Below, piece after piece: positions 62,790 through 64,000 of a stretch of DNA of 64,000 nt. The number at the start of each line of letters is the position of its first letter. Position 1 is the stretch's first letter. The notes below the pieces were generated by a model. The model was not told the DNA's origin and did not search any database. It was given only the letters and a program-made list of their open reading frames with translations. The position numbers and the translations under genes were made by a program. The stretch comes from Bremerella cremea (lineage in GTDB: Bacteria > Planctomycetota > Planctomycetia > Pirellulales > Pirellulaceae): assembly GCF_003335505.1 (NCBI RefSeq), contig NZ_QPEX01000010.1, forward strand, positions 248,001-312,000, in the 5' to 3' direction.

Positions 62790-64000
62790 TCATGATGAAA
62801 CCATGGGAAGAAACATAGCAAAAACTACGGTAGCCAGGAACGACACAAAGCCCATGATGGTCAGCAATACCGAAAACGTCTGCAATGTCTCTCGTTCCGT
62901 AAAACCACTCATGCGGCTAATCACCCAAAACCCGCTATCGTTCATCCATGGCAGCGGTTTCGACCCACAACCGATCGCCAATGCCAGATAAACCGGATGA
63001 AATGGGAGGCCGATCTGATTGGCTACCGGAACAACAATTCCGATCGCGGTAATCATGGCCACCGTGGCCGATCCCTGAATCACACGAATGATCATGGTGA
63101 TCAAGAACGCCGTCACCAATAGGCCGATTCCACCGGCAGAGGCAGGCAAAGCATGCGCGATGGTCGTGCCGATATTTGTCTGGCGAATCATCTCGCCAAA
63201 GGCCCCGCCAGCACAAGTGATCAGTACGACAACCCCTCCGTCAGCCAACGCTTTCTGCACCGACTTCCCTAGCCCAACCCAAGTCATGCCTGGCTTGCCC
63301 ACCAACGTGAGCATGGCAAGGACGGCCCCTAAGGAAAGGGCGATATTCTTGTCTCCCAGAAATGAGATTACCATGTCCACAATCCCAATTTCACCCCCTG
63401 CATTTCCCTGGGTGACGGCCTCATAAACCGTTTTCATCGCCAGCAGGACAATCGGTACGAAGACCGGTAATATCGAAATAACAAAGCTGGGGAGTTTGTC
63501 TTGGTCCGACCATTCACTGGGTGTTCCCTCGGCTAGGCTGGATACACGCAAGGGAATCGTCCAGGTGCGGTTCGCCCACAACATATAAAAATAGCCAGCG
63601 ACGACACCCCAAAAGCCAACCGCAATACCGCCAAGCACCATCTGGCCAATTTCAACGTTCAATTCTGTGGCAACAAACAACGGACCTGGGGTGGGTGGCA
63701 CCAGCGAATGGGCCAGCGTTCCGCCAACGATAATCGCCATCACGTATTTCAAATAGTCGCGACCGGTTCGCTTGGCCATCGCTTGCGCCAGGGGCAGCAT
63801 CAAAAAGAAGACCGTGTCAAAAAAGACCGGAATGGCCAGCACAAAGCTGCTGATCACAAACGCCAGCGTGGTCCAGCGCTCCCCCATTGCCCGACGAATA
63901 CTCAGCACGATCCGCTCGGCAGAACCGCTCGCGAGCAGGCATTGGCCAATGATCGAGGCCATGGCGATTAGAATGCCGATCTTCTCGAACGTCTTCCCCA
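62790..64000 (-). CDS. GntP-family gluconate/sugar acid permease, 5' end cut by window edge
   Basis: An open frame enters from the right edge; the first visible residues are GKTFEKIGILIAMASIIGQC, so the true start lies beyond 64000. About 403 residues are visible. It has about ten hydrophobic helices and GntP-type segments: IPVFFDTVFFLMLPLAQAMA, LVPPTPGPLFVATEL, and GCGSKPLPWMNDSGFWVISR near the C-terminus. The family imports gluconate and other sugar acids with protons. With the dehydratase and aldolase it forms a sugar-acid uptake and breakdown unit read leftwards. Confidence 0.9.
   Translation of the reverse strand, partial: GKTFEKIGILIAMASIIGQCLLASGSAERIVLSIRRAMGERWTTLAFVISSFVLAIPVFFDTVFFLMLPLAQAMAKRTGRDYLKYVMAIIVGGTLAHSLVPPTPGPLFVATELNVEIGQMVLGGIAVGFWGVVAGYFYMLWANRTWTIPLRVSSLAEGTPSEWSDQDKLPSFVISILPVFVPIVLLAMKTVYEAVTQGNAGGEIGIVDMVISFLGDKNIALSLGAVLAMLTLVGKPGMTWVGLGKSVQKALADGGVVVLITCAGGAFGEMIRQTNIGTTIAHALPASAGGIGLLVTAFLITMIIRVIQGSATVAMITAIGIVVPVANQIGLPFHPVYLALAIGCGSKPLPWMNDSGFWVISRMSGFTERETLQTFSVLLTIMGFVSFLATVVFAMFLPMVSS

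Overview
The window looks like the chromosome of a planctomycete, probably of the Pirellulaceae (Blastopirellula/Bremerella-like). The signs are a DUF1559 prepilin-like protein, several CRTAC1-type FG-GAP/ASPIC-UnbV proteins with TPR partners, an ECF sigma factor next to a TPR-bearing Ser/Thr kinase, a XylR-type LacI/AraC hybrid regulator, many genes with weak or no Shine-Dalgarno sequence, and frequent GTG/TTG starts. This placement rests on gene content read by eye; no search was run. No rRNA, tRNA, insertion sequence, prophage or CRISPR array was seen. Layout. 1-5138: the end of a small unknown gene, a general-stress-like membrane protein, and the 2-oxoglutarate dehydrogenase genes sucA-sucB. 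5139-10233: a 0.9 kb spacer, a LacI regulator, a GNAT acetyltransferase, a decayed gene with two in-frame stops, a methyltransferase with a signal peptide, and a sterol-desaturase-family hydroxylase. 10398-12308: a Kup potassium transporter. 12482-20152: a seven-gene sulfide/persulfide operon read leftwards (TauE exporter, CstB-like persulfide dioxygenase-rhodanese, DUF1641 protein, sulfide:quinone oxidoreductase, ferritin-like protein, DsrE-like secreted protein, CoA-disulfide/persulfide reductase-rhodanese), with a 9-2-9 inverted repeat upstream as candidate operator. 20724-23814: an ECF sigma factor and a transmembrane kinase whose TPR part carries a compensated frameshift. 23939-36700: a XylR-type regulator diverges from seven rightward genes. 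The first four look like D-amino-acid/muropeptide catabolism: DUF1611 (DgcN-like), an enolase-superfamily epimerase, an N-acyl-D-amino-acid deacylase fused to a beta-lactamase-fold hydrolase, and a second beta-lactamase-fold hydrolase fused to a VanX-type dipeptidase. The last three are an asparagine-synthase-like ligase, a radical SAM enzyme and a halogenase-like flavoprotein. They overlap in frame, are preceded by a strong hairpin at the first start codon, and resemble a small uncharacterised biosynthetic or modification cassette. 36717-53427: leftward genes for an envelope system built from two TPR + CRTAC1-lipoprotein pairs, a five-heme membrane cytochrome with TPRs, two more CRTAC1-type proteins, a DUF1559 protein and a small lipoprotein. 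53837-60022: a rightward respiratory operon with cytochrome oxidase subunits II (with heme c) and I+III fused, CtaG, a small membrane protein, Rieske protein, and cytochrome b fused to a heme c domain. 60058-64000: a sugar-acid catabolism set (DHDPS-family aldolase, IlvD/EDD dehydratase, GntP-type permease cut by the right edge). The regions most worth a second look are the D-amino-acid operon with its operator, the ligase/radical SAM/flavoprotein cassette with its leader hairpin, and the CRTAC1/multiheme cytochrome operon.
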